A stretch of DNA of 64,000 nucleotides from Bowmanella yangjiangensis (GTDB taxonomy: Bacteria > Pseudomonadota > Gammaproteobacteria > Enterobacterales > Alteromonadaceae), in assembly GCF_017255015.1 (NCBI RefSeq), contig NZ_JAFKCS010000019.1, forward strand, positions 1-64,000, in the 5' to 3' direction. Below are positions 10,701 to 19,638 of this stretch, piece after piece. A program made the translations under genes and the position numbers. Position 1 is the first letter of the stretch. Each line of letters opens with the position of its first letter. The notes under the pieces were generated by a model. That model worked only from the letters and a program-made list of their open reading frames with translations. It did no database searches and was not told the origin of the DNA.

Positions 10701-12290
10701 TTGCCCGGTTTCTCTGTTCATGCCCCACAAGGCACCCGCCATACTGATTAGGAGCACATCAGGTTGCCCTGGCATAGTACCGATAAAACCCGATGACCAG
10801 GCCGCATCAAGCTGCGCAGAGACTTCATCTAAACGCGTCAATTTGGCGGTATCAGGGCTGTAACGGTAAAAACCTTCACCATTGGTAAACCAAATATCTC
10901 CCCGATCATCCATGTAGCTTCCCCACAGATCTTTCATCAACATGGGATTGGATAAATCGGGTGCTGAAGCACTGCGGGTAGTTGGGTCAAAAATTCTCAA
11001 CCCGCTTGGTAATGCCAACCACAAACGCCCTTTAGTAGCGGGATATATAGCAAGAATGCTGTTTTCCCTGGAGTACTCTGTTGTGTCAGGCCAAACAGAC
11101 CTAATCTCCCCACTGGCATCTTGATACTGGCTAAGACCATGTTCAGTGCCAATCCAAAAGTTGTTGTCTTTATCTTCTGCAAGCGCCCAAACCAAATCAT
11201 GATTGAGCTTTTTACCTGAGCGACTGCTGCGGTGCAGGCTCCTGAAGGCTAGCGACGACACTGACCAACGAAATGCGCCGTCACTATTGGTCCCTAGCCA
11301 TAAATTACCATACTGATCTTTTTCCAGTTCGCGGATACTGTCATCAGACACGTCAAAGCGCCCATCAGACAATTTGAACCAACTTTTCAATTCCTGTTGA
11401 GCGGGATCATAGGAATACAGGCCTTTATCTGTGCCCAATAACATCCCAGCTTCATGAGGTTTAATCTGCCAGATATTCAGCTTGGGAATTAACAGTTGCA
11501 CCCTATACGGATTACCTGCCGACAAAGCGCCATCCAGAGCGAACAGGCCTTCCACTGTACCAACCCATAAACGCTCATCTTTATCGAAGTACAACTGCTT
11601 TACGTTATTCCGTTCAACGCTGAGCTTGTCTGGGTCAAGCTCAAAACGGAATATTTCGCTGGTATTAAGGTCAGCACGATACAAACCGTCACTGGTGCCA
11701 ATAAAAAGAAAGTTTTGATGCTGCAACAATACCCGGTTTAGGTGTTGCGATGCCTGCTGCTGCTCGCTAAGCGAGAAAATCAATTGCTGTTGGCCTGTTC
11801 CCGCGTCAGCCCTGACCACTTCTGTAGAGAACGCGACCCATATCTGGTCAGCATGGTTGGCGTCAGACAGGTACTCAACAGATTGAGCCAGTTCTCTGCC
11901 ATAAGGGAAGGTTCGACTCAAGATATGCTCAAAATCACCAGTCTCTGGTTTAAGTCTGAAGAGGCCTTCCTCTGCCGTGCCAACCCATAGGTTATTTTGC
12001 TTATCTTGCATCAACCGATAAACCGGGCTTTCATCCAATGTCCCAACCGTCGGGCTGACACGCCGAACACGATATCCATCAAAACGATTCAAACCGTTTT
12101 CGGTAGCCAGCCAAACAAAGCCTTTATGGTCGATGAGGAGATCATTAACCGTTGTCTGAGACAATCCTTCTTCAACCGACAACCTTTGCAACTTGGGCCT
12201 TTCCACCAGCGGCAGCGTGTCACCGACGCCAGGCAGAGCAAACAGGCAGGATAAGAAAATGGCAAGGTTGATAATTGAATTACGGCTCAA
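7764..12290 (-). CDS. Membrane sensor with periplasmic two-component-regulator propeller, PAS, GGDEF and EAL domains
   Basis: A 1508-residue predicted cyclic-di-GMP enzyme. Order: signal peptide (1-24); a long periplasmic region of Reg_prop repeats (about 40-660, repeating D-x-x-G-x-[LI]-W-x-G-T pattern, likely two beta-propellers); a Y_Y_Y domain (about 690-780); one membrane helix (785-806); PAS domains (about 825-950 and 960-1070); GGDEF (about 1080-1240) with an intact GGDEF motif and an RVDD product-inhibition site five residues before it; and EAL (about 1250-1495). The EAL signature reads ELL but the other key parts (LDDFGTGYSSL, AEGIET, QGYLFSRP) are intact, so both synthesis and breakdown activity are possible. 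The start is a TTG at 12290, supported by an in-frame stop just upstream and by the signal peptide, though without a clear ribosome site. Confidence 0.93.
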   Translation of the reverse strand: MSRNSIINLAIFLSCLFALPGVGDTLPLVERPKLQRLSVEEGLSQTTVNDLLIDHKGFVWLATENGLNRFDGYRVRRVSPTVGTLDESPVYRLMQDKQNNLWVGTAEEGLFRLKPETGDFEHILSRTFPYGRELAQSVEYLSDANHADQIWVAFSTEVVRADAGTGQQQLIFSLSEQQQASQHLNRVLLQHQNFLFIGTSDGLYRADLNTSEIFRFELDPDKLSVERNNVKQLYFDKDERLWVGTVEGLFALDGALSAGNPYRVQLLIPKLNIWQIKPHEAGMLLGTDKGLYSYDPAQQELKSWFKLSDGRFDVSDDSIRELEKDQYGNLWLGTNSDGAFRWSVSSLAFRSLHRSSRSGKKLNHDLVWALAEDKDNNFWIGTEHGLSQYQDASGEIRSVWPDTTEYSRENSILAIYPATKGRLWLALPSGLRIFDPTTRSASAPDLSNPMLMKDLWGSYMDDRGDIWFTNGEGFYRYSPDTAKLTRLDEVSAQLDAAWSSGFIGTMPGQPDVLLISMAGALWGMNRETGQLSSIHDFKQPDTARFLTPNSVALDRHGILWIAYSGLGLIGIEADGYGVRYRYNSDNKLGSDAIYGLQLDSQGNLWMSSHAGLMMLNTDTQHIQSYTHQSGLATMEFNAGAALKLKDGRLVYGSVKGITIFSPEQLQPASPEKLNVMISEVSLLNRQLAAGGQVFNDQAVTLEPDDLGLQVGVTTLNYANLAQTQYKFSLSGDTNIDYPPIKEAEFFVPQFKPGQYVLSVQAMDPISGQLSKATQLRIEVNSPLWASSYAYLFYALVLLAGSGAWLRFRSRQAAQLYKAHEELLESEKRLQLALKGSDSGVWDWQADSDQMYQPRLSDELGYHEAAVAITPQHYLELIHVQDRRQYEKEWMRFVQGELDGFDLAYRLRTQAGEWQWYRDMGRVVQREDGRITRVSGTFTNITENRASAEKVRLFGEAFRHTRDWVLILDDQQWPIAANQAICEALGIDPDKALSRQIESSFSTQQLLFFRRILSQMKVNGRWRGEQDVLGADKKMHHLMVSIYAVPTNNSNEIGHFIMNMTDISEQKAAQQQLERLANYDSLTGLPNRTLLLDRIRQAIAHGIRRSSQVAVFFIDLDKFKQVNDSLGHEAGDKLLLEVTQRLTQCLRVDDTVGRLGGDEFLVIIEDFSESDDLRLLANKLIERVEQPIQIGNNQVSVSASIGISLYPDDSTTPAELMKAADIAMYHAKAMGRNRCQFYSAQMNQQAQQRLLLENQLKAAFKAEEFINYYQPLVNIQTGKTVGLELLLRWQTPKGVRSPSEFIPVCEELGLIDAMTWQALERGLADLSRWYQSGKQPYLTVNLSAKHLEQGVSVDDLVCLLAKYSLPVHALKLEITESALMEDYAKVQDCMDKLYEAGIRFALDDFGTGYSSLKYLKAFPIEKIKIDKSFVQDIGLDGNDEAIIKTTLLMAESLQMKCIAEGIETMQQLSFFREHGCELLQGYLFSRPVGADDVPALLSKDWRETLAADH

Positions 12291-12620
12291 GTTTCAGCAA
12301 CCAACAAGTAAGATGACACTTTGAGTTTATCAGCTTAACACTTTGTAACAAATCAACTTCGCTCGGTTTATATACAAAAATGGGGGTAGTCGCACCCTGA
12401 GCACGATACCAATCAGCCCACAGAGATTTCCTTGCCAGCAAAAAGTTGGCAAACTTCGCTGATAAGACCAGTATTTTGCTGAGATTTAGCTGCTCATCAC
12501 TATAATGTGGTCTGCAAAGATAGAGACTGAGCAAAAATCAGCCAAAGCCTGCTCGTTACTCTCGAATTTTTGCTAAAAATAGTTAAACATAGAGTTTTAG
12601 CCACAAATGGGCGCACAATC
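12291..12620. other. Divergent intergenic region upstream of aroQ
   Basis: 330 bases between the divergent GGDEF-EAL gene and aroQ. It holds a candidate promoter (12477-12506) and otherwise no recognised gene, RNA or repeat. A minus-strand reading frame here (12280-12534) has no family character and I do not call it. Confidence 0.5.
12477..12506 (+). promoter_or_regulatory. Candidate sigma-70 promoter of aroQ-accB-accC
   Basis: A perfect TATAAT at 12501-12506, with a poor -35 (TGCTGA at 12477-12482, 18-base spacer). It would give a leader of about 110 bases before aroQ. Only the -10 is convincing. Confidence 0.4.
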
Positions 12621-13064
12621 GTGAACTTTTTATTGATTAACGGTCCAAATCTAAACCTGTTAGGAAAGCGCGAACCACATATCTACGGTTCTCAGAGCCT
12701 GGAAGATATAGTGACTGCATTAACAAAACAGGCTGATGCAGCGGGCGTGCGATTGCAACATGTGCAATCCAATGCCGAACATGAGCTGATCGATGCAATC
12801 CATCAGGCCATGGCAACCGTGGACTTCATCATTATTAATCCAGGTGCATTTACCCATACCAGTGTGGCCTTACGTGATGCCCTACTGGGTGTGAAGATTC
12901 CTTTTATTGAAGTGCATCTGTCCAACGTACATGCACGGGAAGCCTTCCGACGTCACTCTTACTTGTCTGATGTGGCAAAAGGTGTGATTTGCGGATTGGG
13001 TGCCCAAGGATACGAATTTGCTTTACAGGCAGGTATTAAGCACTGCCAGGAACATTCTGTATAA
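12621..13064 (+). CDS. aroQ: Type II 3-dehydroquinate dehydratase
   Basis: Third step of the shikimate pathway: trans-dehydration of 3-dehydroquinate. The 147-residue product starts [23 protein letters not shown], the standard type II N-terminus with the catalytic tyrosine in IYG, followed by [29 protein letters not shown] and [14 protein letters not shown]. The start is the GTG at 12621; the frame is open upstream to 12570 but that part is not family-like. It leads accB and accC on the same strand, an arrangement found in many gammaproteobacteria. Confidence 0.95.
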   Translation: MNFLLINGPNLNLLGKREPHIYGSQSLEDIVTALTKQADAAGVRLQHVQSNAEHELIDAIHQAMATVDFIIINPGAFTHTSVALRDALLGVKIPFIEVHLSNVHAREAFRRHSYLSDVAKGVICGLGAQGYEFALQAGIKHCQEHSV

Positions 13065-13092
13065 ACGCCTACAAAACGAGAGAGAGCTAACG

Positions 13093-13548
13093 ATGGATAT
13101 TCGAAAAATAAAGAAACTGATTGAGCTGGTTGAAGAGTCTGGCATTGCTGAGCTGGAAATTACCGAAGGCGAAGAATCTGTGCGTATCCATCGCGGCAGC
13201 TCCGCCATGGCTGCGCCAGTGCATTACAGTGCCCCTATCCATATGGCCGCACCGCAGCCAGCCCCGGCTGCCGCACCAGTCGCCGCCGCTCCAGCTGCCG
13301 CAGCAGAGCCCGCCGGTCACATCGTGCGTTCACCTATGGTGGGCACTTTCTACCGTGCTTCCTCTCCCGGTGCCAAAAACTTCGTAGAAGTAGGCAGCCA
13401 GGTCAAAGTGGGTGATACCCTGTGTATCGTTGAAGCCATGAAAATGATGAATCAAATCGAAGCGGACAAAGCCGGTGTAATCAAGCAAATCCTGGTAGAT
13501 AACCAGGAGCCGGTTGAATTTGATCAACCTCTGTTCGTCATCGAATAA
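13093..13548 (+). CDS. accB: Biotin carboxyl carrier protein of acetyl-CoA carboxylase
   Basis: Carries biotin between the carboxylase and transferase parts of acetyl-CoA carboxylase, first step of fatty acid synthesis. The 151-residue protein has an N-terminal [17 protein letters not shown] segment, an Ala/Pro-rich linker (about 38-75) and a C-terminal biotinyl domain with [10 protein letters not shown], biotinylated lysine at residue 117. The start at 13093 matches the family and follows a purine-rich GAGAGAG stretch. 28 bases after aroQ, 14 before accC. Confidence 0.97.
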   Translation: MDIRKIKKLIELVEESGIAELEITEGEESVRIHRGSSAMAAPVHYSAPIHMAAPQPAPAAAPVAAAPAAAAEPAGHIVRSPMVGTFYRASSPGAKNFVEVGSQVKVGDTLCIVEAMKMMNQIEADKAGVIKQILVDNQEPVEFDQPLFVIE

Positions 13549-13562
13549 GCGGGCGCAAGCTA

Positions 13563-14912
13563 ATGCTGGATAAAGTACTGATAGCCAACCGAGGCGAAAT
13601 TGCATTGCGCGTGCTGCGTGCCTGCAAAGAGCTCGGTATTAAAACCGTGGCGGTGCATTCCACTGCCGACCGTAATCTTAAACATGTTTTGCTGGCCGAC
13701 GAATCGATCTGTATCGGTAGCCCGGCTGCCGCGCAAAGCTACTTGAATATCCCGGCCATTATCGCCGCCGCAGAAGTGACAAACTCCATCGCTATTCACC
13801 CCGGCTATGGTTTCCTGTCCGAAAACGCTGACTTTGCCGAACAAGTGGAAAAGAGTGGATTTGTTTTCATCGGTCCTAAAGCCGAGACCATCCGCTTGAT
13901 GGGCGACAAAGTATCGGCCATTTCTGCCATGAAGAAAGCTGGCGTACCTTGCGTACCCGGTTCAGACGGCCCGGTAGGGGATGACGAAGCCAAGAACAAA
14001 GCCATTGCCAAACGTATCGGCTACCCGATTATCGTTAAAGCTGCCGGTGGTGGTGGTGGCCGCGGTATGCGCGTTGTGCGCAGCGAGGCCGAACTGCAAT
14101 CAGCTATCGCCATGACCAAGAGCGAAGCCGGTGCAGCCTTCGGTAACGACATGGTATACATGGAGAAATTCCTGGAGAATCCCCGTCACGTGGAAATTCA
14201 GGTATTGGCCGACGGTCAAGGCAACGCCATTCACCTGGGTGAGCGTGATTGCTCCATGCAGCGTCGCCACCAGAAAGTGGTGGAAGAGGCACCGGCACCA
14301 GGCATCACCGCTGAAATGCGTGAAAAGATTGGTGACCGCTGTCGCCGTGCTTGTATCGAGATCGGCTACCGTGGGGCTGGAACCTTCGAGTTCTTGTATG
14401 AAAACGGTGAGTTCTACTTTATTGAAATGAACACCCGTATTCAGGTAGAGCATCCGGTTTCTGAAATGATCACCGGCGTTGATTTGATCAAAGAGCAATT
14501 GCGCATTGCTGCTGGCCAACCTCTGGCTATCGAGCAATCGCAAATTCAGATCCGCGGTCATGCCATTGAATGTCGTATCAATGCAGAAGATCCCGAGCGC
14601 TTCATTCCGTCACCTGGCAAGATTGATATGTTCCACCCTCCCGGTGGTCTGGGCGTTCGTTGGGACTCCCATATCTATGCAGGTTACAGCGTGCCACCTA
14701 ACTACGATTCCATGATCGGTAAGTTGATCACTTATGGTGAGAACCGCGATGTCGCTATTGCGCGTATGCGCCACGCACTGAATGAGTTGGTTATCGATGG
14801 CATCAAAACTAACGTGCCACTGCAGCAAAAGATCATGTCAGACGAGAATTTCAGAAATGGTGGTACCAATATCCACTATCTGGAGAAGAAGCTCGGAATG
14901 CAGAAAGGCTGA
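13563..14912 (+). CDS. accC: Acetyl-CoA carboxylase, biotin carboxylase subunit
   Basis: ATP-dependent carboxylation of the biotin on AccB. The 449-residue product has the three biotin carboxylase parts: N-terminal [21 protein letters not shown], central ATP-grasp with the glycine loop [13 protein letters not shown] (about 160) and [19 protein letters not shown], and [15 protein letters not shown] with the catalytic arginine region. Normal family length. Last gene of aroQ-accB-accC; a strong terminator follows. Confidence 0.98.
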   Translation: MLDKVLIANRGEIALRVLRACKELGIKTVAVHSTADRNLKHVLLADESICIGSPAAAQSYLNIPAIIAAAEVTNSIAIHPGYGFLSENADFAEQVEKSGFVFIGPKAETIRLMGDKVSAISAMKKAGVPCVPGSDGPVGDDEAKNKAIAKRIGYPIIVKAAGGGGGRGMRVVRSEAELQSAIAMTKSEAGAAFGNDMVYMEKFLENPRHVEIQVLADGQGNAIHLGERDCSMQRRHQKVVEEAPAPGITAEMREKIGDRCRRACIEIGYRGAGTFEFLYENGEFYFIEMNTRIQVEHPVSEMITGVDLIKEQLRIAAGQPLAIEQSQIQIRGHAIECRINAEDPERFIPSPGKIDMFHPPGGLGVRWDSHIYAGYSVPPNYDSMIGKLITYGENRDVAIARMRHALNELVIDGIKTNVPLQQKIMSDENFRNGGTNIHYLEKKLGMQKG

Positions 14913-14964
14913 TAAAACAGTCTCAATACCGGTTAATGTTTCAATCATTGCCGGTATTTCTACT

Positions 14965-14986
14965 AAGGCGCCTTGGCGCCTTTTTT
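14965..14986 (+). terminator. Rho-independent terminator of the aroQ-accBC operon
   Basis: AAGGCGCC (14965-14972) pairs with GGCGCCTT, loop TT, followed by a run of six T residues (14981-14986). It is 52 bases after the accC stop. Confidence 0.9.
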
Positions 14987-15040
14987 ATTGGTCCCCCACC
15001 CGACAACGGATAAACTCCCATTTTTATCTAACGCTTCACT

Positions 15041-16225
15041 ATGCTGGCCACGCAATTTCAACAGCTAGACAACTACCTTTGTCACTTCCGCCAACTCTGG
15101 CAATTTACGCCCTTTGTGGAAGATGACTACCCCTGGCGTACAAGCTATCCATCTCTGGCTGACTGGCTGGATGAACAGCCTGAACAATCCATCCGGTTGT
15201 GGCAAGCACACCCCGAACAGTTGATTCACGATTGTTCTGCATATTTACCCGGGCTGCGTTTATCTGATGAGCTAGTACCCATTCCCCATCAGGACACTTC
15301 CGTCGACGCACCTTTTTGGCTTAAAACTGGCATTAAAGGACGTAAATGGCAGCAAATAAGTGCTTTTTCAGGTCTTATCACCGCCAAGTCTCAACCCATT
15401 GTTGAATGGTGTGCTGGCAAAGGGCACCTTGGCAGATTGCTAGCCTGGCAGGATGGCTGTGAAGTCCTGTCATTAGAATGGCAAGAAGAACTTTGCCAAC
15501 AAGGACAAGTCATTGCAGAGAAGTTGGAGCTAAGACAGAAATTTCACTGTCTGGATGTACTCACGCAAAGTAGCTTTCGCTATCTGCAGCAGGCCCAGCA
15601 AGTGGTGGCCCTGCATGCCTGTGGACAATTGCATATCACCATGCTTGAGCAAGCGGTAGAAAATAAAGTACAGGAAATACGCTTATGTCCTTGCTGTTAC
15701 CAGCTCATCCCCCAGGCTGAATATCACCCGCTAAGCCAGTTAGCTCAAAAAAGCGAGCTGAGGCTATCGCGCCAGGATTTACGTTTGGCAGTACAAGAAA
15801 CCGTTACCGCTCATCAAAGAGAGCGTGACAAACGTCAGGTGGAGAGGCGATATCGGCAAATTTTTGATATTTGGCAACGCCGACACCTGGGTAAGAATCA
15901 ATATCTGAGCATTCCTTCTGCGCCCGACTCACTGTTTCGCCAACCCCCTCTGGCTTTTTGTCGATGGGCGGCACAGCAAAAGGGCATGCAGTTTGATGGG
16001 CAACACCTGTTGCACGAGCTTACACAGATGGCCGAACACCGACTTAGACAAGTCGAAAAAATGGAATTGATACAGCAACTGTTTCGCCGTCATCTGGAAC
16101 TCTGGCTGGCTTTGGACCGTTGTTTGTATCTGCAGGAAAACGGTTATCAGACTTCTCTTTCTACCTTCTGTGAGCGCGAGGTTACACCAAGAAACCTGGT
16201 CATCATGGCTTCGCTTAAGGTTTGA
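15041..16225 (+). CDS. SAM-dependent methyltransferase-like protein, substrate unknown
   Basis: 394 residues. The middle shows a class I SAM-binding fold: IVEWCAGKGHLGRLLAWQ (about 125-142, motif I) and VVALHACGQLHITML (about 186-200), then LCPCCYQ, a pattern of the Methyltransf_32/GSTCD-like group. The C-terminal part is helical and rich in Gln, Arg and Leu. No neighbour hints at the substrate (tRNA, protein or small molecule). The gene ends 11 bases inside the convergent downstream gene. Confidence 0.75.
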   Translation: MLATQFQQLDNYLCHFRQLWQFTPFVEDDYPWRTSYPSLADWLDEQPEQSIRLWQAHPEQLIHDCSAYLPGLRLSDELVPIPHQDTSVDAPFWLKTGIKGRKWQQISAFSGLITAKSQPIVEWCAGKGHLGRLLAWQDGCEVLSLEWQEELCQQGQVIAEKLELRQKFHCLDVLTQSSFRYLQQAQQVVALHACGQLHITMLEQAVENKVQEIRLCPCCYQLIPQAEYHPLSQLAQKSELRLSRQDLRLAVQETVTAHQRERDKRQVERRYRQIFDIWQRRHLGKNQYLSIPSAPDSLFRQPPLAFCRWAAQQKGMQFDGQHLLHELTQMAEHRLRQVEKMELIQQLFRRHLELWLALDRCLYLQENGYQTSLSTFCEREVTPRNLVIMASLKV

Positions 16226-16955
16226 CGTATTGCGGTTGCCAGATGTCATATGCCTCCATCAGAGAGAAATACTCATCAGATTGGCGGTACTCAGTCAACG
16301 CCATGTTAAATGCGCTTAGCAGCGCCTTATCTTTGAATCCCACGCGGTAATCTGTCGGTGGAAATAGCCAATGCACATCAACCAATTCCATGGCATCTTC
16401 ACTTATCTTGCGCGCTATGTGCCTGAATATATTGATATCCAACACAATAATATCGACCCGCCCTTCCATTAACATTTTTACCTGCTTACTTTGGTCGGGT
16501 AATTCTGTATAGAACTTGTTGCCGGCAACATTGTCAGCAAAATCCTGACCGAGCACGATACCGGCATTTTGAAAGGCAACTACGCTGTAGTTTTGCATAT
16601 CACCAATGCGCTGGAGATTGACTCGACTCACTTTAAGACTGACTGCCACATTGCGGTAAGTGACATAAACCTGGCTCAGTTGTTCTGGAGGAACCGGCAA
16701 TTGCTCCGTCATATTCAGCACCAAATCAACCTGTCCGTAAGTAAGCATGCTGGCCGACCGACCAAAAGGCACGTAAACAGGATTGACTTTATGACCCAGG
16801 TTTCCCAGTACTGCTCGAATTAAATCCAGCTCAAAGCCTCGCTCCTGGTCTGCAATAACATAAGGTGGCTTGGTCCAACCGACCCCCATCACCAAGGATT
16901 CGCCTCGTGTCATAAAACTCAATAACAAGCATCCCAGAATTAACGTTCCTCGCAT
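16215..16955 (-). CDS. Periplasmic substrate-binding protein, SBP_bac_3 type
   Basis: 246 residues with a signal peptide (MRGTLILGCLLLSFMTRGES) and the ABC-type amino-acid-binding fold: GVGWTKPPYVIADQERGFELDLIRAVL near the N-terminus and a later VDIIVLDINIFRHIARK region. There are no permease or ATPase genes nearby, so this is a solitary binding protein, a type common in Alteromonadales and often of unknown ligand. GAGGAT precedes the ATG at 16955. Ends convergent with the methyltransferase (11-base overlap). Confidence 0.8.
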   Translation of the reverse strand: MRGTLILGCLLLSFMTRGESLVMGVGWTKPPYVIADQERGFELDLIRAVLGNLGHKVNPVYVPFGRSASMLTYGQVDLVLNMTEQLPVPPEQLSQVYVTYRNVAVSLKVSRVNLQRIGDMQNYSVVAFQNAGIVLGQDFADNVAGNKFYTELPDQSKQVKMLMEGRVDIIVLDINIFRHIARKISEDAMELVDVHWLFPPTDYRVGFKDKALLSAFNMALTEYRQSDEYFSLMEAYDIWQPQYVKP

Positions 16956-17094
16956 GCCTATCCTCGCTCATTTGGTACTTATCCCACTTCAACAGGGTAA
17001 GACAGGATCCTTTGGTGATCCAGCTTCCTACCTTTATACTTCTGCACATTTATAATTGACGTTGCCTGCAGCGTCACAAAATGATGAGCACAGC

Positions 17095-17970
17095 ATGGCC
17101 TGGATCCAACTTCGTATTAATACTGACGCCAAAGCAGCAGAGCCGCTTGGCGAACTTTTGTCTGATTGGGGCGCCCAGGCGGTAACTTTTGTCGATGCCA
17201 AAGACACTCCCTGGTATGAGCCGAAGCCTGGCGAAGTACAGTTGTGGCCAGATACTCAGGTAGTCGGACTGTTTGATGCAGAGGATGAGCTCACACCATT
17301 ACTGCTGGAATTAAAAAGCCAATTGCCGGCGAATACACTGATTAAGCTCGACCCACTGGAAGATAAAGATTGGGAACGGGAATGGATGGACAATTTCCAC
17401 CCAATGCAATTTGGCACCCGCCTGTGGATTTGTCCTAGCTGGCGGGACGTGCCGGATAAGACCGCCGTAAACGTCATGCTGGATCCCGGCTTAGCCTTCG
17501 GCACCGGCACTCACCCCACTACGGCATTGTGTTTACGCTGGCTCGATAGCCTGCCATTGGATGAAAGCCTGGTGGTGGATTTCGGTTGCGGCTCAGGCAT
17601 TCTGGGTATTGCTGCCTTAAAGTTGGGAGCCAAACGCGTTGTCGGTATAGATATTGATCCCCAGGCCATTCAAGCCAGCCAGGATAACGCCAACCGTAAT
17701 CAGGTGGGTGAACAGATAGAACTGTATTTGCCGTCAAATCAGCCGGAACTCAAAGCAGATGTGGTAGTCGCCAATATTCTCGCCGGTCCGCTGCGAGATT
17801 TGCGAGAGGTGATTACGGCTTATTGCCGTCCAGGTGGCAAACTGGCCTTGTCAGGGATCCTCAAAGAGCAGGCAGAAGATATCCGTAAGCTTTATAGCAT
17901 GGATTTTCATATGGATGAGGTGGCCGTAGAGGGAGATTGGGCCAGGGTCAGCGGAACCCGCCACCAATAG
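17095..17970 (+). CDS. prmA: Ribosomal protein L11 methyltransferase
   Basis: Trimethylates lysines and the N-terminus of ribosomal protein L11. The 291-residue product starts [20 protein letters not shown], matching the E. coli PrmA N-terminus, so I choose ATG 17095 over the upstream in-frame TTG at 17056. The SAM site [20 protein letters not shown] (about 160-180) and [13 protein letters not shown] are present. Usual neighbour of accBC and dusB-fis in gammaproteobacteria. Confidence 0.97.
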   Translation: MAWIQLRINTDAKAAEPLGELLSDWGAQAVTFVDAKDTPWYEPKPGEVQLWPDTQVVGLFDAEDELTPLLLELKSQLPANTLIKLDPLEDKDWEREWMDNFHPMQFGTRLWICPSWRDVPDKTAVNVMLDPGLAFGTGTHPTTALCLRWLDSLPLDESLVVDFGCGSGILGIAALKLGAKRVVGIDIDPQAIQASQDNANRNQVGEQIELYLPSNQPELKADVVVANILAGPLRDLREVITAYCRPGGKLALSGILKEQAEDIRKLYSMDFHMDEVAVEGDWARVSGTRHQ

Positions 17971-18085
17971 CTCGCACCAAAACAGTGCAAAACGAATATT
18001 GTCCAACCAGTCAGGAAGGGTGCTCGCCAGCGCCCGTCCCGCTTGATACAAGCGGCATAACAGGTTTTTGCCTGTCAAGTCACAA

Positions 18086-18143
18086 ATGGCAAAAAAACTG
18101 ACATTTTGTTTAATTTCTAGCCTTTTCATCATGGCAAAAAAAC
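18086..18143 (+). repeat. Pair of 13-base A-tract direct repeats upstream of dusB-fis
   Basis: ATGGCAAAAAAAC occurs at 18086-18098 and 18131-18143, exactly 45 bases apart. The second copy lies inside the likely promoter spacer. A-tracts here could bend DNA or bind Fis, known to autoregulate its operon in enterobacteria, but this is inference. Confidence 0.5.
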
Positions 18144-18151
18144 CGTAAACT
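18123..18151 (+). promoter_or_regulatory. Candidate promoter of dusB-fis with GC-rich discriminator
   Basis: TTTTCA (18123-18128), 17-base spacer, TAAACT (18146-18151), followed directly by a GCGCCC discriminator. A GC-rich discriminator is typical of growth-rate and ppGpp-controlled promoters such as that of fis. The hexamers are each 4 of 6 matches. Confidence 0.45.
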
Positions 18152-18196
18152 TAGCGCCCTTTTGGACAGGGTGGATATTTTTTGCACAGCGGTGTT

Positions 18197-19201
18197 ATGC
18201 AGATTGGTCCTTACAAACTAGAGAATAATCTGATTCTGGCACCTATGGCTGGTGTAACTGACCGTCCCTTCAGGCAATTATGCAAACGCATGGGTGCAGG
18301 TTTGGTGGTGTCAGAAATGTTGTTGTCCAACCCCGACGTATGGAAATCAGACAAGTCCAAACACCGCATGAATCATGAAGGTGAATCTGGTGTCAGATCT
18401 GTGCAAATTGCAGGGTCAGATCCAGAGTTAATGGCTGCGACTGCTATCCATAACGTCGAAACCGGTGCCCAGATCATTGATATCAATATGGGATGTCCGG
18501 CCAAGAAGGTGAATAAAAAAATGGCGGGCTCAGCCCTGCTGCAGTATCCGGACCTGGTTCGGGATATTGTGAGCGCGGTTGTCAAAGCAGTAGACGTTCC
18601 CGTGACGTTGAAAATCCGTACAGGATGGGACACGGACAACCGTAATGGCGTGGAGATCGCCAAAATCGCCGCAGGTGAAGGTATTCAATCTCTCGCCGTA
18701 CATGGCAGGACCAGAGCCTGTATGTATAGAGGAGATGCAGAGTATGACACCATCAGGGCCATCAAACAGGCAGTGCATATTCCGGTAGTAGCGAACGGGG
18801 ATATCACCAGCCCGGAAAAAGCCAGCCAAGTGCTGACAATGACCGGTGCCGACGCCGTGATGATTGGTCGAGGAGCTCAGGGGCGTCCCTGGATCTTCAG
18901 AGAAATTGCGCATTATCTGAAAACAGGTGAGCTGTTAACGCCACCTCCGTTAGCTGAAGTTAGGCAGGTGATGCTCGAACATGTCAGCAACGTACACCAA
19001 TTTTATGGTGAGTTTTCAGGCGCTCGTATCGCCCGCAAGCATGTGGGTTGGTATTTGGCGGAACATGACCTGGATCGTCGGTTTCGCAGTAACTTTAATG
19101 CCATTGAAGAGGCGCAAGCGCAACTTGAAGCATTAAATCAGTATTTTGAACAGTTGATGGAATCGGAGTCTACCTCCGTTTCTGTCGCCGAGTATCATTA
19201 A
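18197..19201 (+). CDS. dusB: tRNA-dihydrouridine synthase B
   Basis: FMN enzyme that reduces a specific uridine (position 17 in E. coli) in tRNA. The 334-residue protein has the barrel start LILAPMAGVTDRPFR, the catalytic cysteine in INMGCPAKKVNKK (about residue 100), KIRTGWD and the phosphate-binding GADAVMIGRGAQGRPW. The family begins at MQIGPYKLENN, so I use ATG 18197; the frame is open a few codons upstream. 21 bases before fis, forming the standard dusB-fis operon. Confidence 0.97.
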   Translation: MQIGPYKLENNLILAPMAGVTDRPFRQLCKRMGAGLVVSEMLLSNPDVWKSDKSKHRMNHEGESGVRSVQIAGSDPELMAATAIHNVETGAQIIDINMGCPAKKVNKKMAGSALLQYPDLVRDIVSAVVKAVDVPVTLKIRTGWDTDNRNGVEIAKIAAGEGIQSLAVHGRTRACMYRGDAEYDTIRAIKQAVHIPVVANGDITSPEKASQVLTMTGADAVMIGRGAQGRPWIFREIAHYLKTGELLTPPPLAEVRQVMLEHVSNVHQFYGEFSGARIARKHVGWYLAEHDLDRRFRSNFNAIEEAQAQLEALNQYFEQLMESESTSVSVAEYH

Positions 19202-19222
19202 CCTAAGAGCAAAGATAGTATT

Positions 19223-19516
19223 ATGTTCGATCAAAACGTAACTTCTCCTTTTACCACTACGGTAACGACTCCTTCTCAAACTCAGGCTCAGAAGCCACTG
19301 CGCGACTCCGTCAAGCAAGCCGTCAACAAATACTTGAAACAGCTGGACAACACTAACATCGAGAACCTGTATGAACTGGTTCTGGCCGAAGTTGAAGCGC
19401 CGCTACTGGAAGAAATCATGACCTTCACCCGTGGCAACCAAACCCGCGCTGCCATCATGATGGGTATCAACCGTGGTACACTGCGCAAGAAACTGAAGCA
19501 GTACGGTATGAACTAA
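19223..19516 (+). CDS. fis: DNA-binding protein Fis
   Basis: Small nucleoid-associated protein that bends DNA and controls rRNA, tRNA and many growth-phase promoters. 97 residues, close to the 98 of E. coli, with the dimerisation core ([18 protein letters not shown]) and the C-terminal helix-turn-helix [26 protein letters not shown] nearly unchanged from the family. Second gene of dusB-fis, followed by a strong terminator. Confidence 0.98.
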   Translation: MFDQNVTSPFTTTVTTPSQTQAQKPLRDSVKQAVNKYLKQLDNTNIENLYELVLAEVEAPLLEEIMTFTRGNQTRAAIMMGINRGTLRKKLKQYGMN

Positions 19517-19534
19517 GGCCTGCTGGCCACCACT

Positions 19535-19562
19535 GAAAAGAGCACCTGATGGTGCTCTTTTC
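19535..19562 (+). terminator. Rho-independent terminator of dusB-fis
   Basis: GAAAAGAGCACC (19535-19546) / GGTGCTCTTTTC (19551-19562), loop TGAT. It separates fis from purH, which argues against the longer reading frame of purH that would begin inside it. Confidence 0.9.
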
Positions 19563-19638
19563 ATTAATTCGGCCGGCATCTACACTGTGCCAGGCCAATT
19601 TCATGTTCTTCTATTCTTCATCCCAAGAGGACTTCTTG

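Noticed and set aside
12280-12534. Minus-strand frame of 84 codons before the GGDEF-EAL gene
   Set aside because: Overlaps that gene's start in another frame, no recognisable protein features.
17971-17995. NtrC-like GCACCA...AGTGC pair after prmA
   Set aside because: Only a partial half-site match, no sigma-54 promoter next to it.
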